This document shows, in pieces, positions 7,103 through 14,299 of a stretch of DNA of 20,744 nucleotides. Within the stretch, counting starts at the first letter, position 1. The number at the start of each line of letters is the position of its first letter. Origin of the DNA: SZUA-217 sp034658975 (GTDB lineage Bacteria; Actinomycetota; Acidimicrobiia; Spongiisociales; ZC4RG35); assembly GCA_034658975.1 (NCBI GenBank), contig JAYEGJ010000170.1, forward strand, positions 1 to 20,744, given 5' to 3'. Below the pieces are notes generated by a model, which ran no database searches, was not told the origin of the DNA, and saw nothing but the letters and a program-made list of their open reading frames with translations. The translations under genes and the position numbers were made by a program.

Positions 7103-7810
7103 TCAGTTGAGAGCGTCGATCACGATCACCGTGATGTTGTCCGCTCCTCCAGCCTCATTCGCCATGTCGATGAGCTTCCACACAGCGTCGTCGGGCGATC
7201 CCTCAGCTAGGGTCTCTGCGATCGAGTCGTCTCTCACCATCTCGTTCAGGCCGTCGGAACAGAGGAGGAGACGGTCTCCTATTTCGAGGTCGATCTCGAA
7301 CTCGTCGATATTGACAAAACGTGTCAGGCCAAGAGTCCTGGTCAGCATGTGCCGCTGCGGGTGAGTGATTGCCTCCTCCGCCGAGATCTCGCCGGCGGCG
7401 ACGTATTCGGCGGCGACGGTGTGGTCCTCGGTGATCTGGCGAAGGTCGGTTCCCCGGTAGATATATGCCCGGCTGTCCCCGACATGGGCGAAATGAGCCT
7501 TCCCGGAAGGGTCGAGGTGAACCAACGTCATCGTCGTGCCCATTCCATCCAGGGCCTGATCGCGAGCCACCTCTTCGCGTATGGCTCGATTCCCGGCGGC
7601 CACCCGGTCGGCCGGTTCGAGATCATTCGACGCTGCCGCGTTGACCGCCAGCCGGGAGGCGACCTCGCCGGCGACGTGACCACCCATTCCGTCGGCCACC
7701 ATCAGAGTGATCGGGGTACCGGACTCGCCGGAGCTGTCAGGAAAGAGGGAGTCCTCGTTGTTCTGCCGCACCACGCCGGTGTGAGTGGCGGCCCCCCAGA
7801 TGAGTCTCAT
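7103..7810 (-). CDS. pstP: PP2C-family Ser/Thr protein phosphatase (PstP-like)
   Basis: A 235-residue PPM-type metal-dependent phosphatase. Metal-binding and family motifs are in place: RQNNEDS at 15-21, VADGMGGH at 38-45, HVGDSRAYIYR in the middle, LLLCSDGLNEMV near the C-terminal third, and GGADNITVIV at the end. In relatives this enzyme removes phosphates from PknB and its substrates and so controls cell-wall growth. Mycobacterial PstP has an additional membrane segment and extracellular domain of over 200 residues; here the protein stops right after the catalytic domain, so it is predicted to be soluble and cytoplasmic. Its ATG overlaps the fhaB stop by 4 bases (ATGA), implying coupled translation. 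Confidence 0.95.
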   Translation of the reverse strand: MRLIWGAATHTGVVRQNNEDSLFPDSSGESGTPITLMVADGMGGHVAGEVASRLAVNAAASNDLEPADRVAAGNRAIREEVARDQALDGMGTTMTLVHLDPSGKAHFAHVGDSRAYIYRGTDLRQITEDHTVAAEYVAAGEISAEEAITHPQRHMLTRTLGLTRFVNIDEFEIDLEIGDRLLLCSDGLNEMVRDDSIAETLAEGSPDDAVWKLIDMANEAGGADNITVIVIDALN

Positions 7811-8217
7811 CGGACTTCCATCACCGTCTTGCCGACCTGGATGTTGTCACCCCTGCGTAGCTCTGTGGGCGCGGTCACCCGACGGCCATTCACATAGGTG
7901 CCGTTGGTGCTTCCCAAATCGTGGAGCACGATGCCGTTCTCTTGAGCGACGAGTCGCATATGGAATTCGGAAGCGTAGGGGTCAGCAAGGACAAGATCCG
8001 ATTCGTCCGACCGGCCGAGCACCGTGACATCGGTTATCTCCGCCTCCTGGCCCTGCTGGGTCTCGGATCTCACGAACAGGATCTTGCTGCCCTCGCGGCG
8101 GCGTCTGCGAACGCTGATGCCCAGGTGGGATCCAATCGCCCGCGCCACCTGCCAAACGAAGATGTAGACGAGTCCGAGGAAGATGATTCGAAGAAGGGCG
8201 AGGATTACATCAGGCAT
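7807..8217 (-). CDS. fhaB: Membrane-anchored FHA-domain protein (FhaB/FipA-like)
   Basis: A 136-residue protein with one N-terminal membrane segment (about residues 4-24) and a C-terminal forkhead-associated domain. The domain shows the expected order of phosphothreonine-binding residues: LGRSDESD (Gly-Arg loop), SEFHMRL (Ser and His), and LGSTNGTYVNG (Asn). FHA domains dock phosphothreonine on partner proteins, here most likely PknB or PknB-phosphorylated divisome proteins; the mycobacterial counterpart FipA interacts with FtsZ and FtsQ. The ATG at 8217 directly follows the fhaA stop with no gap, and the 3' end overlaps pstP by 4 bases. Confidence 0.92.
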   Translation of the reverse strand: MPDVILALLRIIFLGLVYIFVWQVARAIGSHLGISVRRRRREGSKILFVRSETQQGQEAEITDVTVLGRSDESDLVLADPYASEFHMRLVAQENGIVLHDLGSTNGTYVNGRRVTAPTELRRGDNIQVGKTVMEVR

Positions 8218-8868
8218 CTACTGCTCCACGAACCGATACTTCGACTGCCCGAATGCAAGGACCGATCCGGAGACGAGTAGCGCCGGGTCCTGTCCCAGGG
8301 GCTTCCCATCGAGCTTGGTTCCGTTGCTCGAGTCGAGGTCCTGAATCCACGTCTGTCCATTCTTCCGCCAGATGAGAGCGTGCCGGCGGCTGATACTGGC
8401 GTCGTCGAGTGCAATGTCCATATCGGCGGAGCGACCGAGAAGCGTCCTGTTGTAGGTGATATCCATTGTTGCCCCGGTCGAGACGAGACGACTCCACGTG
8501 GAGATGATGCCCGGCTTGACTTCGACGTGGACGTTGGCCGAGCCCGGCGAGACCTGATCGGTGGTCTCAACAGTCACCGACACCGGACCCTCCAGCCGCA
8601 GGCCCTCCTCGATCGTGTAGTCGAAGACTTCGGCGGCGAGCATCGTCGACAACTCCTCGGGATCCATATTGAGATCCTTCTGATTCACCTCGATCACATA
8701 ATGGTTGGCGGTGGCAGGGCCAGACGGATGATCGAATCTGGCCAAATCGGCCTCGCGGGCCAGTTTCCCCGCCAATTCGGACGGGTGGAGCCGTCCGGAG
8801 AAGATCTTTCCGGCGACACCTTCCATCAGTCGCTCCAGACGACGCTCGAGGCTTCGTACCACGCTCAC
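8218..8868 (-). CDS. fhaA: FhaA-type protein: DUF3662 domain plus FHA domain
   Basis: A 216-residue cytoplasmic adaptor. The N-terminal region (about 1-110) matches the FhaA N-terminal domain (DUF3662): an amphipathic RSLERRLERLMEG helix, then GRLHPSELAGKLAREAD and a NHYVIEVN strand. The C-terminal FHA domain has LLGRSADMDI, SISRRHALI and DSSNGTKLDG. Mycobacterial FhaA (about 527 residues) has a long Pro/Gly-rich linker between the two domains; here that linker is nearly absent. In relatives it binds the phosphorylated MviN/MurJ pseudokinase and restrains peptidoglycan synthesis. GTG 8868 is chosen as start because homologous residues begin there and a -10-like box lies 8 bases upstream; GTG 8862 is an alternative. 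The frame stays open to 9081, but that extension reads antisense through tRNA-Leu. Confidence 0.88.
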   Translation of the reverse strand: MSVVRSLERRLERLMEGVAGKIFSGRLHPSELAGKLAREADLARFDHPSGPATANHYVIEVNQKDLNMDPEELSTMLAAEVFDYTIEEGLRLEGPVSVTVETTDQVSPGSANVHVEVKPGIISTWSRLVSTGATMDITYNRTLLGRSADMDIALDDASISRRHALIWRKNGQTWIQDLDSSNGTKLDGKPLGQDPALLVSGSVLAFGQSKYRFVEQ

Positions 8869-8876
8869 AATGGGCG

Positions 8877-8882
8877 AGATTA
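8877..8882 (-). promoter_or_regulatory. Candidate -10 element (TAATCT) of the fhaA-pknB operon
   Basis: On the minus strand TAATCT fits the TANNNT pattern and stands 8 bases before the chosen fhaA GTG. This predicts a leaderless mRNA for the whole cell-wall signalling operon, in keeping with the lack of a Shine-Dalgarno sequence. No clear -35 box is present at the usual distance. Confidence 0.4.
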
Positions 8883-8951
8883 AGTGCCTCGGGACCGTGT
8901 TGCGGACTACCGGAACCCACTCTCCAGGGTTACCCTTTTGAATCCTCGAAC

Positions 8952-9038
<87 letters not shown>

Positions 9039-9108
9039 CAGCCAGGTGGCACTGAGCGCCTCGAGAATGCCAGAACGGCACCTAGAGCGAGCGCTCCTTC
9101 TACCCTGA

Positions 9109-10107
9109 TTGCCCTTGGTTTTTGATCCACCACCTCAACGGCGGACCGTGCCCCGGTTCATCTGGCCCATCCTCATAGCCGTAGCTGTCATCGTTGCCCT
9201 CGTGGTCTCCGAATCGGGTGAGGAGACGAGGTTCGAGCTTTCCTACGTCGAGGAGATCGATTCTCAGGCTGCCGAGCTCGCCAAGAGCGGTGATGCCCTT
9301 CGTGAGGTTGTTTCGAGGCTGCAACGGATCGACCGCGTCGAATTCGTGACGGTTATCGAAGGCATTCGTGAGGACCTGGCCGTCGGGCTCGCCTTTGTGG
9401 AAGATGACCTTCCGTTGCCCTCCCTCATTCCGGTTCGCGCTCAGTACCGGATATCTCTCCAAACCTGGAGCCGGGGCGTGGACGGTTTCGAGTTGGCGGT
9501 GCTCGAAGCAGCCGATAACCCGGACAGCATTGTGGCGGTAGATGGGATGGCCGATGCACTTGCCGAACTACGGGCGGGAGACAGCCTCTATGCCTCACTC
9601 GTTGTCGACATGCGTCGGGATGACGTACCCAACCCGCTCACTGAGTTGCCCCGAGTGGAGCTCTCACCCGCAGAGGGGAGCCTCGTGAGCCTTTCGGCTG
9701 CCTACATCGACTCGGCCCGGTCACCCAACAGCGGGCTTGCCTTGCGTCCCGGGCTCGCGGTGAGCCAGTTGGTTTCGGATCCGGAGTGGCAAGTCAACCC
9801 ATCCGATCAGGTTGTGGTACCGACTACGGAGGAGATCGTCTTCTCGGCAGTGATCACCAATGTCGGCAATGTCCCGTCCCAATCGGAGGCGCTCGTCCTC
9901 ACTCTGATCGGTGGGCCGGAGGAGATTCGGCTCCAGGTCGAGCTGACTCCGTTATCGCCGAATCAGCAGGTCGCCATTCCCTTCGAGCCTGTCACCGTCG
10001 CCCCCGGCGGTATCTATGAGGTGAGGGTGAAACTCGTCGTGACCGGCGAGGACTCCAACCCAGATGACAACGAGAGGGCGGTTCAGTTCACCGTCAACGA
10101 GGGCTGA
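9109..10107 (+). CDS. Membrane-anchored protein with C-terminal CARDB-like domain, function unknown
   Basis: A 332-residue protein. One membrane segment at about residues 18-34 is preceded by a short basic cytoplasmic tail (QRRTVPR), so most of the protein is predicted outside the membrane. The middle (about 40-150) is helical and charged and not recognised. Residues about 210-330 look like a CARDB domain: a beta-rich block with EIVFSAVITNVGNVPS, an Ile-Pro-Phe strand after LSPNQQVA, and the typical end DSNPDDNERAVQFTV. CARDB domains are adhesion-like modules in secreted proteins. The start is uncertain: TTG 9109 gives the full frame, TTG 9115 is equally possible and better spaced from a TACCCT hexamer at 9101-9106. 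No enzymatic motif is visible. Confidence 0.7.
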   Translation: MPLVFDPPPQRRTVPRFIWPILIAVAVIVALVVSESGEETRFELSYVEEIDSQAAELAKSGDALREVVSRLQRIDRVEFVTVIEGIREDLAVGLAFVEDDLPLPSLIPVRAQYRISLQTWSRGVDGFELAVLEAADNPDSIVAVDGMADALAELRAGDSLYASLVVDMRRDDVPNPLTELPRVELSPAEGSLVSLSAAYIDSARSPNSGLALRPGLAVSQLVSDPEWQVNPSDQVVVPTTEEIVFSAVITNVGNVPSQSEALVLTLIGGPEEIRLQVELTPLSPNQQVAIPFEPVTVAPGGIYEVRVKLVVTGEDSNPDDNERAVQFTVNEG

Positions 10108-10190
10108 CGCCGGTTCCTCTGCCTGTTGCCCGTAGGTCGGTTCTATTCAACGCAGAAAGCATCGAGACAGCTTCTACCATCCGTGACCGC

Positions 10191-11438
10191 ATGATCGACC
10201 CAAGACTTCTTCGTGAGAACCCCGATGTGATTCGTGACTCGCTGACCCGTCGCGGTTCCAGAATCGATCTCGACGCCCTGATCGCTCTCGAAACGTCCCA
10301 CCGGGCCGCCCTTCAGGAGTCTGAGGAGTTGAGGGCGCGGCAGAAGGAGGCGGGCAAGCAGATCGCCACCCTTCAAGGCGACGCCAAACAGGCCGCCATC
10401 GAGGAGGTGTCCGACCTGGCCGCGGCCCAAAAGTCCGCCGCTCAGAAGGCAGACAACCTCGGCGCCGAGTTCCGAATTGCCTTCCTGGAGCTTCCTAATC
10501 TCGTCGACCCCACCGCCGCCGACGGCTACACCGAAGAGGACAACGTCGAGATCAAGAGGGTCGGAGAGATCGCATCCGAGGGGACGGATCACACGGCTCT
10601 CGGCGAGTCCCTCGACATCATCGACACGGTCCGCGCCGCAAAGGTCTCCGGCAGCCGGTTTGGTTACCTGAAGGGCAAGGGCGCTCTCCTCGAGTTGTCC
10701 CTGGTCCGCTGGACAATGGACAACCTGGCCGACGCGGGGTTCACACCGATGATCCCCCCGGTACTCGTTCGCGAGCACGCCCTCGAAGGGACCGGCTTCT
10801 TCCCGGAGGCCCGCGAGCAGGTGTACGCCGTCGAGAAAGACGAGCTGTTCCTGGTTGGCACGTCGGAGGTCCCGCTTGCCGCCTATCACGGCGACGAGAT
10901 ACTCGAGACCGACGAGTTGCCCATCCGCTACGCCGGTTTCTCGACCTGTTTCCGCCGCGAGGCGGGCACCTATGGGAAGGACACCGCAGGGATCTTCCGG
11001 GTCCATCAGTTCGACAAGGTCGAGATGTTCGTCTTCACCAATCCTGAAGATTCTCAGGAGGAGCATGATCGGCTGCTCGAGGTGGAAGAGTCACTTGTGC
11101 GTCAACTCGAGGTTCCCTACAGGGTCGTCAACGTTGCCGCCGGTGATTTGGGCGCCTCCGCGACGAAGAAGTTCGACATCGAGGCCTGGTTCCCCGGTGA
11201 GCAGAACTTCCGGGAGATCACCTCGTGCTCCAACACCACCGAGTTTCAGGCGCGTCGTCTCAAGATCAGGGCCAAGGGAGAGAAAGGGAATCGGGTCGTC
11301 CACACCCTCAACGGGACAGCCTGCGCGGTGGGGAGAACGATTCTGGCGATCCTCGAGAACCACCAGCAGGTCGACGGTTCGGTAGTCATCCCCGAGGCGC
11401 TACGCCCGTACACGGGTTTCGACACCATCGAGCCGTGA
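10191..11438 (+). CDS. serS: Seryl-tRNA synthetase
   Basis: A 415-residue class II aminoacyl-tRNA synthetase that charges serine onto tRNA-Ser in the cytoplasm. The N-terminal MIDPRLLRENPDVIRDSL and the following charged helices form the coiled-coil arm (about residues 1-110) that grips the long variable arm of tRNA-Ser. The catalytic domain follows with motif 2 (FSTCFRREAGTYGKDTAGIFR, with the usual Arg-Arg/Glu) and motif 3 (VGRTILAILENHQ). The ATG at 10191 begins the canonical N-terminus. There is no evident Shine-Dalgarno; TACCAT stands 10 bases upstream as a possible -10 box. No T-box leader is seen. Its substrates, four tRNA-Ser genes, lie 3.3 kb downstream. It overlaps menG by 4 bases. 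Confidence 0.97.
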   Translation: MIDPRLLRENPDVIRDSLTRRGSRIDLDALIALETSHRAALQESEELRARQKEAGKQIATLQGDAKQAAIEEVSDLAAAQKSAAQKADNLGAEFRIAFLELPNLVDPTAADGYTEEDNVEIKRVGEIASEGTDHTALGESLDIIDTVRAAKVSGSRFGYLKGKGALLELSLVRWTMDNLADAGFTPMIPPVLVREHALEGTGFFPEAREQVYAVEKDELFLVGTSEVPLAAYHGDEILETDELPIRYAGFSTCFRREAGTYGKDTAGIFRVHQFDKVEMFVFTNPEDSQEEHDRLLEVEESLVRQLEVPYRVVNVAAGDLGASATKKFDIEAWFPGEQNFREITSCSNTTEFQARRLKIRAKGEKGNRVVHTLNGTACAVGRTILAILENHQQVDGSVVIPEALRPYTGFDTIEP

Positions 11439-12064
11439 GCGAGACCTCCGATCCGATCTTCGCCCGGATCGCGGCCAGATACGACCTGATCAACCGGATC
11501 CTCTCGCTCGGTCAGGAGCGCAAGTGGCGCGCCCACGGCATCAGGATGCTCGGGTCGGGCCCGGTCCTCGACCTTGGATGTGGCACCGGAGACACCGACT
11601 TCGACGGCCGCGAACCGGTCGGAATCGATCCGGTCGTGGAGATGCTCGCACTGAGCCCGGTGCCGTCAAAGGCTGCCGCGATAGGCGAGGCCCTTCCCTT
11701 CCGTGACTCCAGCTTCGACGGTGTCTTCAGCGCCTATGTATTCCGGAACCTCTCTTCGGTGGAGAAGACCCTCGAGGAGATGGCGAGGGTTCTCAAACCC
11801 GGGTCAGCGGCTGTTGTGATCGACCTTTCCAGGCCTGTGAGCCCTCTTCTGAGACTCATCCACCGGATCGGCACCGCCATCACCCTTCCGATCGTCGGGC
11901 TGCTCTTCACCGGGGCGCCCTGCGAGTACTGGTACCTGCACAAGAGCCTCGATTCCCGTCCGCCACCCGAAGAGATGCTGTCCGGCCACGAGCTGGAGTT
12001 GGAGGAGGTCTGGCGGGTAGGTCTTTTCGGCTTTGTCTACGGGGCCCGGCTCCGAAAGGTGTAG
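11435..12064 (+). CDS. menG: UbiE/MenG-type class I SAM methyltransferase (demethylmenaquinone methyltransferase)
   Basis: A 209-residue SAM-dependent methyltransferase of the UbiE/COQ5 family, which methylates demethylmenaquinone in the last step of menaquinone synthesis. Family features are FARIAARYDLINRILSLGQERKWR at residues 9-32, SAM motif I VLDLGCGTGD, GIDPVVEML, GEALPFRDSSFD, and FRNLSS. It is shorter than usual (typically 225-250) mainly because only about eight residues separate GCGTGD from the VGID strand, where most members have about 20. The frame is continuous, so this is a compact variant, not a frameshift. The GTG start overlaps the serS stop (GTGA). It could act on another quinone-like substrate; no other menaquinone gene is in view. 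Confidence 0.83.
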   Translation: MSETSDPIFARIAARYDLINRILSLGQERKWRAHGIRMLGSGPVLDLGCGTGDTDFDGREPVGIDPVVEMLALSPVPSKAAAIGEALPFRDSSFDGVFSAYVFRNLSSVEKTLEEMARVLKPGSAAVVIDLSRPVSPLLRLIHRIGTAITLPIVGLLFTGAPCEYWYLHKSLDSRPPPEEMLSGHELELEEVWRVGLFGFVYGARLRKV

Positions 12065-12098
12065 GTTCGCGAAGAGAAGTCACCGCGTGGGGGTAGTC

Positions 12099-12653
12099 AT
12101 GTTCGGAAGTCAGCGACGCAAAGCAACGGCCCTTGGCCTGGCTGCACTGTTGGTATTGGCCGCATGTGGGGGTGGCGATTCGACTGCTACGACCGAGGAG
12201 CCGGCCGGGTTGCCAGCGACCACGGCCGATGAACCGGCTCCGATCCCTGAGCCGGCCGGGGCCACGACAACGACTGTTGCCGTCGAAGTGGAGGAGTGCG
12301 ACGATCCCGAGGCCACAGAGTTTTCCTTGTCGGAGCCGGAGGAGGGTCAGGTCGAAGCCGGCGGGAGAATGTACTTCTGTGTCGAGGTGCCGGGAGGTGT
12401 TTCTTCGCTCACGGTCACGCTCACGAACATGACGGACGACCTCACCGTCTACGTCGGGTATCCCGACCTGCAGACTGTCAAGACTGGCGGAACCACCTTC
12501 TGGTACTCCGAAGAAGAGGGGACGGCCGACGAGGTGCTTGTGATCAAGCCAGGCCTGGCCGACCACCTTTGGGTCGGGCCCTATTACATCGAGGTATCGG
12601 CCTTCGAGAGCAACGGCAGCTCGGGGTTCACGTTGACCGTGGAGGCCGGTTAG
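12099..12653 (+). CDS. Putative lipoprotein with PPC-like beta domain
   Basis: A 184-residue predicted lipoprotein. After the basic n-region (FGSQRRK) a hydrophobic stretch ends in the lipobox LVLAAC, so the mature protein would begin with lipidated Cys23. A Thr/Pro/Glu-rich tether of about 50 residues follows. The rest resembles a bacterial pre-peptidase C-terminal (PPC) beta-sandwich: GGRMYFCVEVPGGVSSLTVT, then DDLTVYVGYP and a closing GFTLTVEAG. PPC modules usually sit next to secreted enzymes; here the domain stands alone, so a binding or structural role is inferred. ATG 12099 begins the signal peptide; GTG 12087 in the same frame has a better-spaced purine-rich site (GAAGAGAAG) and may be the real start. 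SRP RNA lies directly downstream on the other strand. Confidence 0.75.
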   Translation: MFGSQRRKATALGLAALLVLAACGGGDSTATTEEPAGLPATTADEPAPIPEPAGATTTTVAVEVEECDDPEATEFSLSEPEEGQVEAGGRMYFCVEVPGGVSSLTVTLTNMTDDLTVYVGYPDLQTVKTGGTTFWYSEEEGTADEVLVIKPGLADHLWVGPYYIEVSAFESNGSSGFTLTVEAG

Positions 12654-12663
12654 CCGAATAGGA

Positions 12664-12944
12664 GATCGTGACCCCGCCGTCGAAGCACGGTGCACACCGT
12701 CGACTCCGACCGCCTGCTCAGACCAGGCAACCCTGCGGCACCCGGGACGATCCACTTAGGGCTGCTTCCTTCCGGACCTGACCCAATTCATGGTGTCCCG
12801 CCGCGCAGGACCCGACCGTCAACGCAACGTGTCCGGCGTCCGGGCTGTACGCCCCGGCGTGTCGTGCCCCTCAGGCGGGGAGTTCGGTCCCGCATGAAGA
12901 GGGTTTCGGGTTCAGGGCACCCCTAGTGCCCCACCTACACGATC
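12664..12944 (-). ncRNA. ffs: Signal recognition particle RNA, large bacterial type (with Alu domain)
   Basis: The domain IV core GGTCCGGAAGGAAGCAGC is present on the minus strand (within 12761-12782), which alone identifies SRP RNA. Flanking blocks GGGTCCTGCGC and GTGCCGCAGGGTTGCCTGG match the Bacillus subtilis scRNA as I remember it and pair with each other. About 120 bases upstream, GGGGTGCCCTGAACCCGAAA (12904-12923) matches the 5' Alu-domain region of that RNA. The proposed ends, GATCGTG (12944-12938) and CACGATC (12670-12664), are perfect complements, closing a molecule of about 281 bases, close to the 271 of B. subtilis. It would bind Ffh and, through the Alu domain, may slow elongation during membrane targeting. 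Ends are inferred from pairing and could shift by a few bases. Confidence 0.9.
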
Positions 12945-12951
12945 ACCCCGA

Positions 12952-12980
12952 AGGCTACCGAGGCTGTTCGGGCACCCCAA
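12952..12980 (-). promoter_or_regulatory. Promoter of the SRP RNA gene
   Basis: On the minus strand TTGGGG (12980-12975) and TAGCCT (12957-12952) are separated by exactly 17 bases, and 7 bases separate the -10 box from G12944, the independently predicted 5' end of the SRP RNA. The hexamers match the sigma-70 consensus only in part, but the geometry is ideal. Confidence 0.6.
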
Positions 12981-13034
12981 CCCCGGTGGATAAACTCGTC
13001 GCCGTTCCCGACTGGAGACCGGCTGACCTTTCTC

Positions 13035-13087
13035 CCGTTCTGTGCGGGTTAGTTACGCGTCACGCGTAGCTAACCCGCACAGAACGG
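13035..13087. repeat. 25-bp near-perfect inverted repeat (very stable hairpin) between SRP RNA and the MFS gene
   Basis: Bases 13035-13059 pair with 13063-13087 over 25 positions, all Watson-Crick except one T:G (13053:13069), around a 3-base loop TCA. The stem centre has ACGCGT twice in tandem (13055-13060 and 13062-13067). It lies 55 bases upstream of the SRP RNA -35 box and 34 bases before the MFS start. No T-tract follows on either strand. Possible roles: insulator or terminator between divergent units, a leader hairpin of the MFS mRNA, a regulator site, or a copy of a small palindromic repeat. The structure is certain; the role is not. Confidence 0.8.
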
Positions 13088-13120
13088 TATTAACCGGCCT
13101 CTGTTACCTTCGGTCGGCCC

Positions 13121-14299
13121 ATGAAGCCTCACCGGTTTGGCCCGACTTTCCCGCGTCTGTTCACCGCGGCGATCCTCCAGGAACTGGCGTTCATGCTGCT
13201 CGTCCACTTCCCCGGCTATCTCACCGGGTTGGGGGCGACAGAGGCGATTATCGGCCTCCTCTACTCGGCGGCCGCGTTCGTGGCCATCGTGTTTCGCCCG
13301 GCATTGGGGAGGGTTCTCGACCTGACCCATCGGCGAACCGTCCTCCTGGTCACGGGGGCCTTGAACACCCTCGTCGTGTTCCTCTACGTATCCACCGGCG
13401 AGTGGGGTGCCTATCTCTGGGTCCTCTTCGTTCTTCAACGGGTGTCTCAGATAGTCATGTTCACGACGATGCTCACCTACGGGGCCGACTCGATCCCGGT
13501 TGAGAGGAGGACCCAGGGACTCGCCATCTTCGGGTTATCGGGCCTGATACCGCTGTCGATTGGCGGGATCGTCGGCGATGTTGCCATCGACTTGGTGGGA
13601 TTCAATGGTCTGTTCGTTCTTGCGGCGGCAGCCGGCTTTGCGGCGTGGCTCATCATCTGGACCTTCCCCGTGCTGCCGGTGCGGGGACGCGCTCCGAGAA
13701 GAGGGTTCTTCTCGGCCATGGTTCAGAAGAACCTGCTGCCGTTGTGGTTTGTCACCCTCCTCTTCTCGGTTGGGCTCGAGTCGATCTTCACCTTCACACG
13801 AACCTTCGTCGACGCATCCCAGATCGGGACAACGGGGCTTTTCTTCGGGATCTACGGTGTCGTCGCAGCCGTGACGCGGGTGCTCGGTGGAAGCCGATAC
13901 GACAGGATGTCGCACCGCGTGCTGATCGTCGGGTCGATCGTTCTCTACGGCATGGGGCTCGGGTTCATGGGCCTCGCCTCTGCAACACCCATGTTTGTCC
14001 TCGCCGCGATCGCCGTGGGTACCGCCCACGGTGCGATCTTCCCGCTGCTGTCCAGCGAGGTGGTCAACCGCTCGCGAACCGCTGAACGAGGGTCGGCGAT
14101 GTCGATCTTCACGTCGATCTTCGACATTTCGGTTCTCCTCGGTGTCCCGATCATCGGATTCCTCATCGAGGGGATCAGCTACCGCGTCGGATGGACGAGC
14201 CTGGCCGTCGTCCTCATCGCAGGCGCTGCCGTGTACGCATTCTGGGATCGACGGCTGATGGCGGCGTCAGCGCTTGTCGGCGAAGAAGCCTTCGAGTAG
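13121..14299 (+). CDS. Major facilitator superfamily transporter
   Basis: A 392-residue integral membrane protein with about 12 hydrophobic segments in two halves, the size and layout of MFS exporters. Visible landmarks are GRVLDLTHRRTVLLV between segments 2 and 3 (the position of the conserved MFS loop motif with D-R-x-x-R/K-type residues), a basic central loop VRGRAPRRG at about residues 188-196, and GGSRYDRMSHRVLIVG at the equivalent place in the second half. Substrate cannot be predicted; the family includes drug and metabolite exporters. ATG 13121 is the first start after the large hairpin; TACCTT lies 10 bases upstream. Its last 33 bases overlap the 3' end of tadA on the opposite strand. 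Confidence 0.88.
   Translation: MKPHRFGPTFPRLFTAAILQELAFMLLVHFPGYLTGLGATEAIIGLLYSAAAFVAIVFRPALGRVLDLTHRRTVLLVTGALNTLVVFLYVSTGEWGAYLWVLFVLQRVSQIVMFTTMLTYGADSIPVERRTQGLAIFGLSGLIPLSIGGIVGDVAIDLVGFNGLFVLAAAAGFAAWLIIWTFPVLPVRGRAPRRGFFSAMVQKNLLPLWFVTLLFSVGLESIFTFTRTFVDASQIGTTGLFFGIYGVVAAVTRVLGGSRYDRMSHRVLIVGSIVLYGMGLGFMGLASATPMFVLAAIAVGTAHGAIFPLLSSEVVNRSRTAERGSAMSIFTSIFDISVLLGVPIIGFLIEGISYRVGWTSLAVVLIAGAAVYAFWDRRLMAASALVGEEAFE

Noticed and set aside
10108..10190. Possible T-box or riboswitch leader before serS
   Set aside because: Only 83 bases, no T-box sequence, and a -10-like hexamer lies 10 bases before the ATG, leaving no room for a leader.
10143..11066. Long open frame on the minus strand opposite serS
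   Set aside because: Shadow frame; serS on the plus strand is unambiguous.
12690..12926. Open frame across the SRP RNA region on the plus strand
   Set aside because: Antisense to the SRP RNA and without recognisable protein features.
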